The notes under the pieces were generated by a model, which was not told the DNA's origin, ran no database searches, and was given only the letters and a program-made list of their open reading frames with translations. Source: JABDJL01 sp963664065 (GTDB lineage: Bacteria; Pseudomonadota; Gammaproteobacteria; Xanthomonadales; SZUA-36). From it: 64,000 nucleotides of DNA. The stretch lies in the NCBI GenBank assembly GCA_963664065.1, contig OY760942.1, positions 2,232,001 to 2,296,000 of the forward strand. Reading direction: 5' to 3'. Below, piece by piece: positions 43,992 to 54,800 of this stretch. Every line of letters begins with the position of its first letter. Within the stretch, counting starts at the first letter, position 1. The position numbers and the translations under genes were made by a program.

Positions 43992-45182
43992 ATGCGGCCT
44001 CAAGCAGACCAACAGCAACCGCCGGGTATCGATAACTTGAGCAAAAGATCAATTCTTCACGTGGACATGGATGCATTCTATGCCTCGGTCCAAGTGCTGG
44101 ATAATCCGGAACTGGCTGGAAAACCGGTTATCGTTGGTGGTCTCGGTCCGCGCGGGGTCGTGGCAGCCGCGTCTTATGCCGCCAGGAAGTTCGGGGTATT
44201 TTCCGCCATGCCCATGCAACGGGCGAGGTTATTATGCCCGTCCGGGGAATACACCAGGCCGCGTTTAAGCCGTTACCGTTCGGTGTCCGCAGAAATTTTT
44301 TCCCTATTCAGAGATTTCACCCCGATGGTCGAGGGCCTGTCCCTCGACGAGGCTTTCCTGGACGTGAGCGGCAGCCTGAAGGCCTTTGGCGATATCGAGG
44401 ATATTGGTCATGCGGTCCAGGATAGCATTCACCGGAACACCGGCCTGCAGGCTTCAATAGGCATGGCTCACAATAAATTCCTGGCTAAACTTGCCTCTGA
44501 CTTTAAGAAACCGGCGGGTTTCTACCACGTTGATGCAGATCGAGTTCATGCATTTCTGAATCCACTGCCAATCGGTCGTCTGTGGGGAATCGGCAAAAAG
44601 ACTGAACCGCGGCTCAGGGCAATCGGAGTGTTGACCATTGGCCAACTCAGAAATTGCGAGGACGAAATGTTACGCGCTGTGCTTGGAAACAGGACGGGTC
44701 ACTTTCAGCGACTGGCACGGGGTGAAGATGACCGTGAAGTCACCGCTGACAGGGAAGATCTTTCTATCAGCCATGAAATAACCTTTGACGTCGACCTGCT
44801 GGAACCCAGGGAATTGTTTTCCGAGCTTCAGCGACAGGCAGAAACAGTGATGCGAAGGGTTCGCCGCCAGCACCTGGCCGCCCGCACCATACACGTCAAG
44901 ATCCGTGATCACCGGTTTCGTACTGCGACCCGCAGTCGAAGTCTGCGCATGGCAACCAGTTCCACCCGAGACTGTTTTGAGGTGGCGAGCTTACTTCTCA
45001 GGACCTGGCTGGAAAGTCATGCCAACACGCCGGTGCGGCTGTTGGGAGTAGGAGTCTCGGGACTGGAGGAATCCTCCGGTGAAGCTGGTCAGATCGACCA
45101 GACGATGGACAAAATCAGTGAAAGATATGGAGACGACGTGATAACGCGAGGATTGGCCCTGGAAAGAAAAAGGAAAGGTTGA
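43992..45182 (+). CDS. dinB: DNA polymerase IV (DinB)
   Basis: A full Y-family polymerase, with catalytic acidic residues intact: ILHVDMDAFYASVQ, and SLDEAFLDVSG. Other blocks are KPVIVGGLGPRGVVAAASYAARKFG, ASIGMAHNKFLAKLASDFKKP, RLWGIGKKTEPRL and the little-finger domain ending LLGVGVSGLEE. The start is uncertain: ATG 43992 gives a 22-residue leader before the core, but TATAAT at 43988-43993 overlaps it, so a TTG at 44036 may be used. No LexA box is visible within 200 nt upstream. Confidence 0.93.
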   Translation: MRPQADQQQPPGIDNLSKRSILHVDMDAFYASVQVLDNPELAGKPVIVGGLGPRGVVAAASYAARKFGVFSAMPMQRARLLCPSGEYTRPRLSRYRSVSAEIFSLFRDFTPMVEGLSLDEAFLDVSGSLKAFGDIEDIGHAVQDSIHRNTGLQASIGMAHNKFLAKLASDFKKPAGFYHVDADRVHAFLNPLPIGRLWGIGKKTEPRLRAIGVLTIGQLRNCEDEMLRAVLGNRTGHFQRLARGEDDREVTADREDLSISHEITFDVDLLEPRELFSELQRQAETVMRRVRRQHLAARTIHVKIRDHRFRTATRSRSLRMATSSTRDCFEVASLLLRTWLESHANTPVRLLGVGVSGLEESSGEAGQIDQTMDKISERYGDDVITRGLALERKRKG

Positions 45183-45234
45183 AAAAAGGCATTTACAATT
45201 TGATTTGTTCTTATCTGACCCCAATTATTTCCGC

Positions 45235-47417
45235 TCACGTTGAGACCGGATCCAACCCAAGTTTTTGGCGTTCGCTATTCAGGTGCTTGATCATGCGTTC
45301 CTGAATTGCCTCAAATTTTGGGGTCACCCTCCAGCGGCGACAGTGCCGGCCACCACCGCGTTATTTTCGTGGTGGTTATCAGGCCCTGTGAAATGGCACG
45401 GTTTAGATAATCCAGGCTGACCTCAAGGTCTCCTGCCAGGGCCTGGTGGGCAGCCTCATTCATGAGGAAAATTGATCTTTTTACGCCCTGGGCTTTGAGG
45501 CTCTCGTGTACCGTGCGAACCTGTTCAAGAGCATCGTCAAAGCGTTGTTGATTGCCGGCACGCGAGTAGGCCAGTGCAACATTAAGCATCAAAGAGTCAC
45601 CTAATGCAGCAAAAGGCAGAAAATCTGCCCGTACTGCGTCAAGGTTTGGCCAGCGTTCTTCCAGGTAGTCCATCAATTCGTCTGAGCGGCCAGCATTATT
45701 CAGGAAACTGAACAATGTGGCCACATCCGCCTGTTCATCCGCCCGCTTAAAAGCCAGTATCGACGCTTCCTCGTTTCGCCCCAGATAGGTCAGGGCGAAC
45801 ACCGGGACAAACCCTTCATCCTCGGCTGCAACGCGTTCATACTGGTGCGAACCCATCCAGGCGAAACTGCGCTGCAGGCGGGCGACAGAGTTGGAGGGAC
45901 TCAGGGCAACCGCAGATTCGATCAGCGTCACGCCCTCTGCTAACTGCCCCAGTGACCGGCGGATGCTCGATTCGCTGGACAGCAACGCGGCCTCATTGGG
46001 GATCAGCGGCCGGATTCTATCGAGAAAAGCAAATGCCTGCTCCTGCTGGCCGAAATCGAGAAAGCTATTTACCGCGTTACCGATTCCCGGGCGGTATAGC
46101 GGGTCACGTTCTATCATGCCCATCACGATGTCATAGGCTTCAGCCGGTCGGCCCAGGTTAATCAAGGTGTTACGCAGCCAATTGCTGGCATCGATCATGC
46201 CAGGATTGATCGCCAGGGCTTTTTGCAGTACCCCTGTTGCCTGCTGTTTCTCCGCCCCGGTGGGTTGTACGTAGTAGTAAAGGCCGAGTCCGGCCCAGGC
46301 TTCTGCCAGATTGGGATCCAATTGCAATGCTTTATCCAGGTAGAGTTTCCCCTGGGCGCCTGCCTGTTCACGGGGGATGTTGCCATAGGAGCCACTACCT
46401 TCTGACAGCAGCAAGTTTGCGATTCCGCGCTGGGTGTAGGCGGGGGCATATCCGGGGTCGATTGCAATGGCACGGTCGAGCAATTCGGCCGCGTCCTCTA
46501 TGGTGGGGCCGGTGCGCTCGTACATGCGCTGCTTGGCCAGCAGGTACAGATTGTAGGCTTGCGCGTCCGTGCGTGCAGCCGTGACCGATGCCTCCTCTCC
46601 TTCCAGTAACGTTGCTTTTAGCTGTTGCAGAATGTTGCTTGCGATCTCGTCTTGTATCGCAAAGATATTGTCCAGTTCACGGTCGTAGGTTTCTGACCAG
46701 AGATGAAAGCCGTTATCAACCCGCACCAACTGCGCGGTGATGCGTACGGTGTTGCCGGATTTTCGCACCGAGCCTTCCAGGATATTCTCCACGCCCAGGG
46801 CTTTGCCGATCATTCGCAGGTCCTGGTTCTGGCCTTTGAATGCAAACGAAGAGGTCCGGCCAGTTACTTGCAGTCCTTTTACCTTGGCCAGGGCATTGAG
46901 AATTTCCTCTGAAATGCCGTCCGAGAAGTACTCCTGCTCTGCATCCGAACTCATGTTGACGAACGGTAGTACCGCGATGGATTTGTCGGATTGGGCAGAT
47001 GCTACTTCAGTAGCAGTCTGTTCCGTCATAGCCTGCGTGGTGGCCTCGACAAGGGCAGCATCACGCGCAATGGAAAGCACCAACTTGTCGTAGACAAAAT
47101 ATCCCAGCGCCACCGCCATCACCCCAATGATGATGAAATCCAGTTTGCGGCTGGTTTCATGGGTAATAGACTGACTGCGATCCACTTCGTACTCGCGCTT
47201 GAGACCTTCCGGGGTGAGTTCAAAAGCCCAGGCAAAGAACAGCGCAAATGGCAGCCCGGCTGCAAACAGCACCAAAACGGTTTTCATCACCCAATCCGGC
47301 GTTCCGAAAGCTTTCAAACACCAGTTGCAGCACCTGAGCAACCAGCCAGGCGATTATCACGTAGGCAATCGCTACTTTAAAAACGTTACGGCGTTTGAGT
47401 TCTGCAAAAAAAGACAA
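45235..47417 (-). pseudogene. TolB-like/TPR signalling membrane protein with two frameshifts
   Basis: A protein of the type MSFFAELKRRNVFKVAIAYV (one N-terminal span, then a TolB-like N-terminal domain SIAVLPFVNMSSDAEQEYFSDG and many TPR units). The start (TTG 47417 or 47441) is read in one frame to FESF; an extra base near 47306 then shifts the frame, and GTPDWVMKT continues in the next. The central 45320-47300 part is intact. Near the end an extra A in AAAATTT (45316-45319) creates a premature stop after EGDPK; removing it restores FEAIQERMIKHLNSERQKLG and a stop at 45235. As written the protein is broken at both ends. Such proteins are usually linked to adenylate cyclase-like or stress signalling, but function is unknown. 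Confidence 0.82.
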
Positions 47418-47582
47418 GAGTTGGCTTCTGTATGACCGCAATTGCCCGATAGTGTACCTGCCTGATCAGGAAATACTAAGTGAAGCATTATTTACTGAAG
47501 TTTTAAGATGGCTTCAGCCTGCATATTACATCAGTATCCCGGATGATGGCGCAGGACAGGTGCGGCTGGTCCAATATGCGGG

Positions 47583-49265
47583 TTAGTGTCCGCTTTCGGC
47601 GGTGTCTTTGGCCGGGCGTAAATCCTTGCGCAGAATTTTCCCGACGTTGCTTTTGGGTAAATCCTCGAAAAACTCGATGTGTTTTGGGCGTTTGTATCCG
47701 GTCAGGTTTTTTTTCGCAAAAGCCGACAGTGCTTCAGCAGTCAGGCTGAGATCCCGTTTTACCACGCAAATCTTGACGGCTTCACCGGATTTCTCGTCCG
47801 GCACGCCTATTGCTGCGACTTCCAGCACTTTGGGGTGAGCAGCGATCACGTCTTCGATTTCGTTCGGGTAAACATTGAAACCGGATACCAGGATCATGTC
47901 CTTTTTACGATCGACAATTTTGAAATACCCGGAACTGGTCATCACGGCGACGTCACCTGTCTTCAACCAGCCGTCCTCGGAAAGCACTTCCCTGGTAGCA
48001 TTCGGGCGCTGCCAATAACCTTTCATGACCTGCGGACCGCGTACACAAAGCTCGCCGGCTTCCCCGGCCGGCAGGGGCTGGTTGTTTTCATCGATTACCA
48101 TGCATTCGGTGGACGATATCGGTAAACCGATACAACCGTTATAGTCTTCAAGGTCCATAGGGTTAATACAGGCTGCAGGAGAGGTCTCGGTAAGCCCGTA
48201 GGCTTCAACCAGGGTCACACCGGTAAGCTGTTTCCATTCCTCTGCTACTGATCGTTGAACCGCCATGCCACCGCCAAGGGTACAATTCAGGCCGGTGAAG
48301 TCCAGGTCTTTGAAACCCTCGGTATTCAGCAGGCCGTTGAACAGCGTATTGACGCCGGTAATGGCGGTAAAGGGGTAGCGGCTTATCTCTTTGACAAATC
48401 CTTTCATGTTTCGCGGATCGGTAATCAATAAATTCGTAGCGCCAAGGCACATGAATGTCAGGCAGTTCGCCGTTAATGCAAAGATGTGATAGAGCGGTAA
48501 AGCGGTGATAATGAGTTCTTCCCCAATTGTCAAGTGTCCAAGCCAGGCGACTGATTGCAGCATGTTGGCAACCATGTTGCGGTGGGTGAGCATGGCACCC
48601 TTGGCCACCCCGGTAGTGCCGCCCGTATATTGCAAAAAAGCGATATCTTCAAAGCCGATACTGACGGACTGCAATGGCAGTTTCTTACCCTCTGACAAGG
48701 CGTCACTGAATGATGATGAGCCTGGCAGATTTGTTTTTGGAATTTTCCTTTTTATATATTTCAGTACGAAATTGACCATGAGCCCCTTGGGGTAGTCCAA
48801 CATGTCTCCGATGCGGGTTGTGAATATATGTTCTATCGGCACATCGTCAATGACCGCTGCGAGTACCGGCGCAAAATTTTCAACTACGACGATAGCCCTG
48901 ACACCTGAATCCACCAGTTGATGATGTAATTCGCGGGAGGTATACAAGGGGTTGGTATTCACCACGGTTAGCCCGGCGCGCAGAACACCGAACAATGCAA
49001 CCGGATATTGCAGAATATTCGGCATCATCAAGGCGACCCGGTTTCCGGGTTTCAGGCCCCGTGATTGCAGAAGTGCGGCAAAGCTTCGGCTTAGTTGATC
49101 GAGCTCCGCAAAACTGATTTCAGTACCCATGCAAATAAAAGCGGTTTTATGGCGGTATTTTTCACAACAATGCTCCAGCACGTCCACGATCGAGGAATAC
49201 ACCGACAGGTCTATCTGTGCGGGAACCCCCTTGGGATAACTGTTAAGCCAGGGCTTGTTGAGCAT
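47583..49265 (-). CDS. fadD: Long-chain fatty-acid-CoA ligase (FadD)
   Basis: A 560-residue AMP-forming acyl-CoA synthetase. Motifs are the P-loop-like YTGGTTGVAKGAMLTHRN, YGLTETSPAA, GDVAVMTSSGYFKIVDRKKDMILVSGFNVYPNEIED with the linker, and the C-terminal catalytic Lys in LPKSNVGKILRKDLR. FadD activates imported fatty acids for beta-oxidation, and its AMP product is the substrate that PPK2 enzymes can re-phosphorylate. It is divergent from the GCS2-CBS gene. Confidence 0.96.
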   Translation of the reverse strand: MLNKPWLNSYPKGVPAQIDLSVYSSIVDVLEHCCEKYRHKTAFICMGTEISFAELDQLSRSFAALLQSRGLKPGNRVALMMPNILQYPVALFGVLRAGLTVVNTNPLYTSRELHHQLVDSGVRAIVVVENFAPVLAAVIDDVPIEHIFTTRIGDMLDYPKGLMVNFVLKYIKRKIPKTNLPGSSSFSDALSEGKKLPLQSVSIGFEDIAFLQYTGGTTGVAKGAMLTHRNMVANMLQSVAWLGHLTIGEELIITALPLYHIFALTANCLTFMCLGATNLLITDPRNMKGFVKEISRYPFTAITGVNTLFNGLLNTEGFKDLDFTGLNCTLGGGMAVQRSVAEEWKQLTGVTLVEAYGLTETSPAACINPMDLEDYNGCIGLPISSTECMVIDENNQPLPAGEAGELCVRGPQVMKGYWQRPNATREVLSEDGWLKTGDVAVMTSSGYFKIVDRKKDMILVSGFNVYPNEIEDVIAAHPKVLEVAAIGVPDEKSGEAVKICVVKRDLSLTAEALSAFAKKNLTGYKRPKHIEFFEDLPKSNVGKILRKDLRPAKDTAESGH

Positions 49266-49444
49266 GCAAACTTACCTTGAAAGCTGTCCGGAAAGACTTC
49301 CGCATCATTGCATCACAGCATCTGTCCGCTGACAAGCGTATCCGTTCGGGACTTGTTTTTGGGCAGGATATTTCATTGACGGCATTGCTGGTGTGCTGGC
49401 CACTGTTTATGATCGTCAGGTCACTTTGTACAGAGACAGGATAA

Positions 49445-51358
49445 ATGGGCGAACAAAACGTCGAACAAAACAGTAATGAGGCCACACGCCAGGCTTTTAT
49501 GAAGTCCCTGCTTGATGAGCTTCAGGCGCTTGAGGCAATGCTGGAAAAGGGAATGATTGAGTCTGGTAAACGCCGTATCGGTGCAGAACAGGAAATGTTC
49601 ATAATCAATCGTGCCCACAAACCTGCCTTGATGGCATTGGACATTCTGGAACGTATTGAAGACGGGCGGTTTACACACGAAATAGGCCTGTTCAATCTCG
49701 AGGCAAATCTTTCTGTGCAGGCCATGGCCGGAGATTCTTTGCGGCGAATGGAGGATGAGGCACAGGAAATTTACCGTATTGCCCGTGAAACCGCAGCAGA
49801 AGTTGACTGTGACATTGCATTGGTCGGCATATTGCCTACGCTTAGCCGCGAAAACCTGGGTCTTGATTCAATGGTACCCACGGTCAGGTACAAGGCCTTG
49901 AATGATGCACTGATCGGTCTTCGGGGTGACGATTTTCAGTTCACCATCAATGGAATTGACCAACTGAACGTAAAGCACGGCAACGTAATGCTGGAAGCCT
50001 GCAATACCAGTTTCCAGATCCATTTCCAGACCGGCCCGGACGAGTTTGTGCAGTTATACAACATTGCCCAGGCCGTGACCGGACCATTAATGGCAGCGGC
50101 GGTCAACTCACCAATTTTGCTGGGCAGGCGTTTGTGGCATGAAAGCCGGATCGCGGTATTCGAGCATTCAATTGATGCCCGCTCCGAAGCTCACCAGGCA
50201 CGCGGCCTGAAGCCGAGGGTTCATTTTGGCGACCGCTGGCTTGATGAGTCGGTGGTTGAAATATTCAAAGAAGATATCGCCCGTTTCCGCGTGCTCCTCA
50301 CCACTGAAACCGAGGATGACCCGTTGGGCATGGTAGAAGCAGGTGAGGCGCCTAAGCTCAATGCCCTGCGTTTACACAACGGCACGGTGTATCGCTGGAA
50401 CCGGCCTTGCTATGGCGTACACAACGGAATCCCGCATTTGCGAATTGAAAACCGGGTCATTCCTGCCGGTCCCACCGTGATTGATGAAATGGCTAACGCG
50501 GCGTTTTTCTTTGGAATGATGAGTGGCATGGCGGCCAAATATGAGGATATACGTGAAGTTTTAAATTTCGATGATGTAAAGGCCAACTTCCTGGATGCTG
50601 CCAGGGACGGGATTCGGGCACAGATGAACTGGATGGATGACAGTCAGGTGACAGCCCAGGAATTGATACTTGAGGAATTGCTGCCGCTGGCCGCCGACGG
50701 CCTGCAACAATCCGGAATCGACCAGGACGATATAGACCGCTACCTGGGGGTCATCGAAGAGCGCGTTAGTTTGCGCCGCACCGGGTCTCGCTGGCTGCTT
50801 GAATCAATGCAAAATATGAATGAGCAGGGAACACTGGATCAGAGGCTTCGTTGCCTGGTCAGTAACATGGTTGACCAGCAATCCACTGGCCAGCCTATCA
50901 GTAGCTGGGAACTTGCAGACTTTTGTGAGGAACTGGACTGGCGCGAGAGTTATCGGCAAGTATCACAGTTTATGGCCACCGACCTGTTTACCGTGCGCCC
51001 GTCAGACATTGTGGACTTCGCTGCTTCGTTGATGGATTGGCGGCACGTACGGCACGTTCCGGTCGAAGACGATGAGGGTTGCCTGGTTGGTTTGCTGTCC
51101 CATCGCGCTTTGCTGAGGCTGGTTGCAACCGGTAAGGCAGGCGGGGCAGACAAGGTCACAGTCAGTGAAATAATGAATCATAATCCAATTACCGTGGAAC
51201 CTGAAACCAACACCGTTGATGCCATCCGCCTCATGCGCGAGGCGCAGCTGTCCTGCCTGCCAGTGGTCGAAAAAGGCAAGCTGGTGGGCCTGGTTACCGA
51301 ACACGATCTGATCGTGGTTTCCTCTCACCTGCTGGAACGCTACCTGGCTTCTGAATGA
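49445..51358 (+). CDS. Carboxylate-amine ligase (GCS2 type) fused to a CBS pair
   Basis: A 637-residue fusion. Residues of about 20-440 resemble the GCS2 glutamate-cysteine ligase-like fold: RRIGAEQEMFIINR (metal-binding Glu), HEIGLFNLEANLS, a His/Arg-rich segment (LRLHNGTVYRWNRPCYG) and IPHLRIENRVIPAGPTVIDEMAN. Residues of about 500-635 are two CBS units (DLFTVRPSDIVDFAASLMD..HVPVEDDEGCLVGLLS, and IMNHNPITVEPETNTVDAIRLMREAQLSCLPVVE). CBS pairs bind adenine nucleotides, so ligase activity may be gated by AMP/ATP or SAM. The conjugate made is unknown; glutathione itself is normally made by a separate gene. It overlaps the next gene by 4 nt (ATGA). Confidence 0.82.
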   Translation: MGEQNVEQNSNEATRQAFMKSLLDELQALEAMLEKGMIESGKRRIGAEQEMFIINRAHKPALMALDILERIEDGRFTHEIGLFNLEANLSVQAMAGDSLRRMEDEAQEIYRIARETAAEVDCDIALVGILPTLSRENLGLDSMVPTVRYKALNDALIGLRGDDFQFTINGIDQLNVKHGNVMLEACNTSFQIHFQTGPDEFVQLYNIAQAVTGPLMAAAVNSPILLGRRLWHESRIAVFEHSIDARSEAHQARGLKPRVHFGDRWLDESVVEIFKEDIARFRVLLTTETEDDPLGMVEAGEAPKLNALRLHNGTVYRWNRPCYGVHNGIPHLRIENRVIPAGPTVIDEMANAAFFFGMMSGMAAKYEDIREVLNFDDVKANFLDAARDGIRAQMNWMDDSQVTAQELILEELLPLAADGLQQSGIDQDDIDRYLGVIEERVSLRRTGSRWLLESMQNMNEQGTLDQRLRCLVSNMVDQQSTGQPISSWELADFCEELDWRESYRQVSQFMATDLFTVRPSDIVDFAASLMDWRHVRHVPVEDDEGCLVGLLSHRALLRLVATGKAGGADKVTVSEIMNHNPITVEPETNTVDAIRLMREAQLSCLPVVEKGKLVGLVTEHDLIVVSSHLLERYLASE

Positions 51359-51825
51359 TCCGAAAAGTTTTCATCGTCTGCCTGGTGGCTTCATTACAAG
51401 TCTCCTGCGGTGAAGAGCCAACCCTCGAGCAGCAGATAATTGGCACCATCAATGAAATGGAGGGGTTGGCTGAAGAAGGTAAACGCCGCCCGTTCATGGC
51501 CATGGTGGCTGCTGACTTCAGTGGACAATCCGGCATCATGACGAAGGATGAATTTCAACGTTTCATGATTCTGCAATGGAGTGTGAACCAGCGACTGCAT
51601 TTCCAGTTGGGTCCTATACATGTATATTCTGCCGGCCCCGGAACGGCTACCGCAGAGTTTCTGGGGCTGATTACCGGTGGCAGAGGCCTGATTCCTGAAA
51701 GGGGCCAGTTTTACGAGTTTCATACAAGCTGGCTGCAAGATGACGATGAATGGCTGCTGCTCTCGGCAAGCTGGGTACCTGTTCGCTTTGACGAGAAGGG
51801 ATTCCCGGGTTTTGAGAATCACTGA
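51355..51825 (+). CDS. Small lipoprotein, unknown function
   Basis: A 156-residue product with a lipoprotein signal (IRKVFIVCLVASLQVSC, Cys18). The mature part has GKRRPFMAMVAADFSGQ and FYEFHTSWLQDDDEWLLLSASW, resembling an NTF2/SnoaL-like alpha-beta cone. I do not recognise the family. Its ATG overlaps the stop of the GCS2-CBS gene by 4 nt (51355-51358), so the two are translationally coupled and may be functionally linked. It ends 14 nt before lhr. Confidence 0.75.
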   Translation: MIRKVFIVCLVASLQVSCGEEPTLEQQIIGTINEMEGLAEEGKRRPFMAMVAADFSGQSGIMTKDEFQRFMILQWSVNQRLHFQLGPIHVYSAGPGTATAEFLGLITGGRGLIPERGQFYEFHTSWLQDDDEWLLLSASWVPVRFDEKGFPGFENH

Positions 51826-51839
51826 AGTACAATCAGTTG

Positions 51840-54800
51840 ATGAAGACTGAAAGCTTGAAAACCGGATTCCAGCCGGTTGTTCAGCAATGGTTCGATTCCA
51901 GCTTTGACAAACCAACCCCGGTTCAACTGGAAGCATGGAAAGCCATTGCAAAGCGGCAAAACGTGCTGGTTGCAGCTCCGACAGGCAGTGGCAAAACGCT
52001 CGCTGCGTTCCTGGGTGCCATCAGTGACCTGGTAAAGCAGGGCAGGCAGCACGGTCTCGAAGACAAGGTCTACGTACTCTATGTTTCTCCTCTGAAAGCG
52101 CTTTCCAACGATATCGAACGCAACCTGCAGCAGCCATTGCAGGGCATTGATATTTTGCTGGTCGAGCAATCACAGGCGCCAAGTGGAATTCGTGCCCTGG
52201 TGCGCACGGGGGATACCACCCAGGGTGAGCGCGAAAAAATGCGGCGCAAACCTCCGCAGATCCTGGTTACCACACCGGAATCCCTTTACCTGCTGCTCAC
52301 ATCTGTTTCCGGCAGAAACATGCTAAGAGACACCGGCACCCTGATCGTCGATGAGATTCATGCGGTGGCAGCCAACAAGCGTGGCAGCCACCTGGCGCTT
52401 TCCATGGCCAGGCTCGATGCCCTGTGTCAGAAACCGCCGGTCAGGATTGGCTTGTCTGCGACCCAAAAGCCGATCGGGCGGATAGCGGATTTCCTGTGCG
52501 GGGGAAAGCCCTGTGCAATTGTTGACACAGGGCACAAGCGACAATGGGATTTGCAACTTGAAATGCCGGCATCACCCCTGTCAGCCGTTTTGGCGAACGA
52601 AATATGGGAAGAAGTTTACGATCGCCTCGAGGGCCTGGTAAGCGAACACATAACCACCCTGATATTTGTTAATACCCGCCGGCTGGCAGAGCGACTGACA
52701 CGCCATCTTGCGGAACGTATCGGAGAACAGGCCGTAACCGCTCATCACGGCAGCCTGTCCAGGGAACACCGGCTTGAAGCCGAACACGCACTTAAAACTG
52801 GCCAGCTGAAAGCGCTGGTTGCAACCGCTTCCCTGGAGCTGGGTATTGATATTGGCCATGTAGACCTGGTCTGCCAACTGGGTTCACCGGGCAGTATCTC
52901 CGGATTTCTGCAACGCATAGGGCGTTCCGGCCACACGGTAGGAGAAATTCCGAAGGGACGTCTGTTTCCATTAAGCCGTGATGACCTGGTGGAATGTGTG
53001 GCCCTGATGCAGGCGGTAGAGAAAGGGGAGTTGGATACGATCTGCATTCCATCAGCACCCCTTGATGTGCTGTCCCAGCAACTTGTGGCTGAAATCAGTG
53101 CCCGCGACTGGGGCTGTGATGAACTGTATGCACTGTGCCGTTCTGCCTGGCCCTACCGGGATCTCAGCGAGGAATCGTTTAACGATGTTATAGAGATGCT
53201 TTCCAGCGGTTTTTCCACCCGCAGGGGAAGGCGATCTACCTACCTGTTCCACGATGCAATCAATCGAAAACTGAAAGCCAGGCCGGCTGCAAGACTCACT
53301 GCCTTGCAGAACGGCGGTGCCATTCCCGATCATTTTGACTACGAGGTGCTGATGTTGCCCCAGGGGCACAGGGTAGGATCATTGAATGAGGATTTTGCCT
53401 TCGAAAGCATTCCCGGCGATATATTCCAATTAGGCAATACCAGTTACCGGATTTTGAAGATTGAACAGGGCAGGGTGCTGGTAGAAGACGCCCGGAGATT
53501 GCCACCCACTATTCCCTTCTGGTTTGGTGATGCGCCAGGGCGTAGTGACGAACTCAGCCATGCCGTATCCAGTCTCCGGCAGGAAATGCAGACCAGGCTT
53601 GAAAAATCGGGTGCCCTGGTAACAAGCAAGGAACTGCAGGATAAGGGTTTGTGTCAATCAGCTGCGGAGCAGTTGGTGGATTATCTTCATGCCTCCCTGG
53701 AAGCGCTGGGGCAACTGCCAACCGCGGAACATTTCGTCCTGGAGAGGTTTTTCGACGATACCGGGGATATGCACCTGGTCGTACACGCACCCCTGGGGTC
53801 GCGCCTGATGCGTGCGTGGGGCCTGGCACTACGCAAACGCTTTTGCCGTCAGTTTAATTTTGAACTGCAGGCCTCGGCGCTGGATGATTCACTGATTCTT
53901 TCCCTGGGAGAAACCCACAGTTTTGAATTGTCCGATGTTCCTGCCTACCTGAAATCCGCTTCGGTCCGTCAGGTTTTGATCCAGGCCTTGCTGGATGCCC
54001 CGATGTTTGAGGTTCGATGGCGTTGGAATGCAACCATTTCGCTGGCCATACAGCGAATGCGAAACGGCCAGCGCTTGCCTCCCCAGTGGCAACGCAACCA
54101 GGCCGAGGACCTCGTCGCCGTTGTATTTCCGGACCAGATTGCCTGCCTGGAAAATATTCGCGGCGCCAGGGAGATACCTGATCATCCCCTGATCAAGCAA
54201 ACCATAGACGATTGCCTGCATGACACCATGGACATTGAAGGCCTGGAGCACCTGCTGGCAGAGATAGAAGACGGGAATATCAGCATCAGTTGCGTTGACC
54301 TGACCGGCCCCTCACCACTAGCCCGGGAAATTATTAACGCCCGTCCATACGCCTTTCTGGATGACGGCGATGCTGAGAACCGACGAACACGTGCCATCAG
54401 CCAGGACCCGGACGATCTTGGCCACGCAACAACCCTGCGAATCATTTCAGTCGCCGCCATCGACCAGGTCAGGAACGAAGCCTGGATCAGCCCTCGCAGT
54501 GCCGATGAGCTTCATGATGGCCTGTTGCAACTTGGCTTTATTACGGCCTGTGAATTTTCGACAGGTAATTCAAACACGGGTGCGAATGGTGATGCCACAC
54601 GCTGGCCGGACTGGTTTGCAGCGTTGGCAGAAGAGAACAGGGTTTGCAGTATTCATCTCAAAGATGGACAAATAATATGGCTGGCTTCAGAGCGATTGGT
54701 GGAATGGCAGTCCTTGCACCCGAATTGTACCGTTCACCCCGATCCTGCAAGCGTGTTGCCAGAGCAAATTGCCCCCGGTTTTGATGATGCACTGGTTACA

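Noticed and set aside
43950..44040. LexA box for dinB
   Set aside because: No CTGT-N8-ACAG or near match could be seen in this interval.
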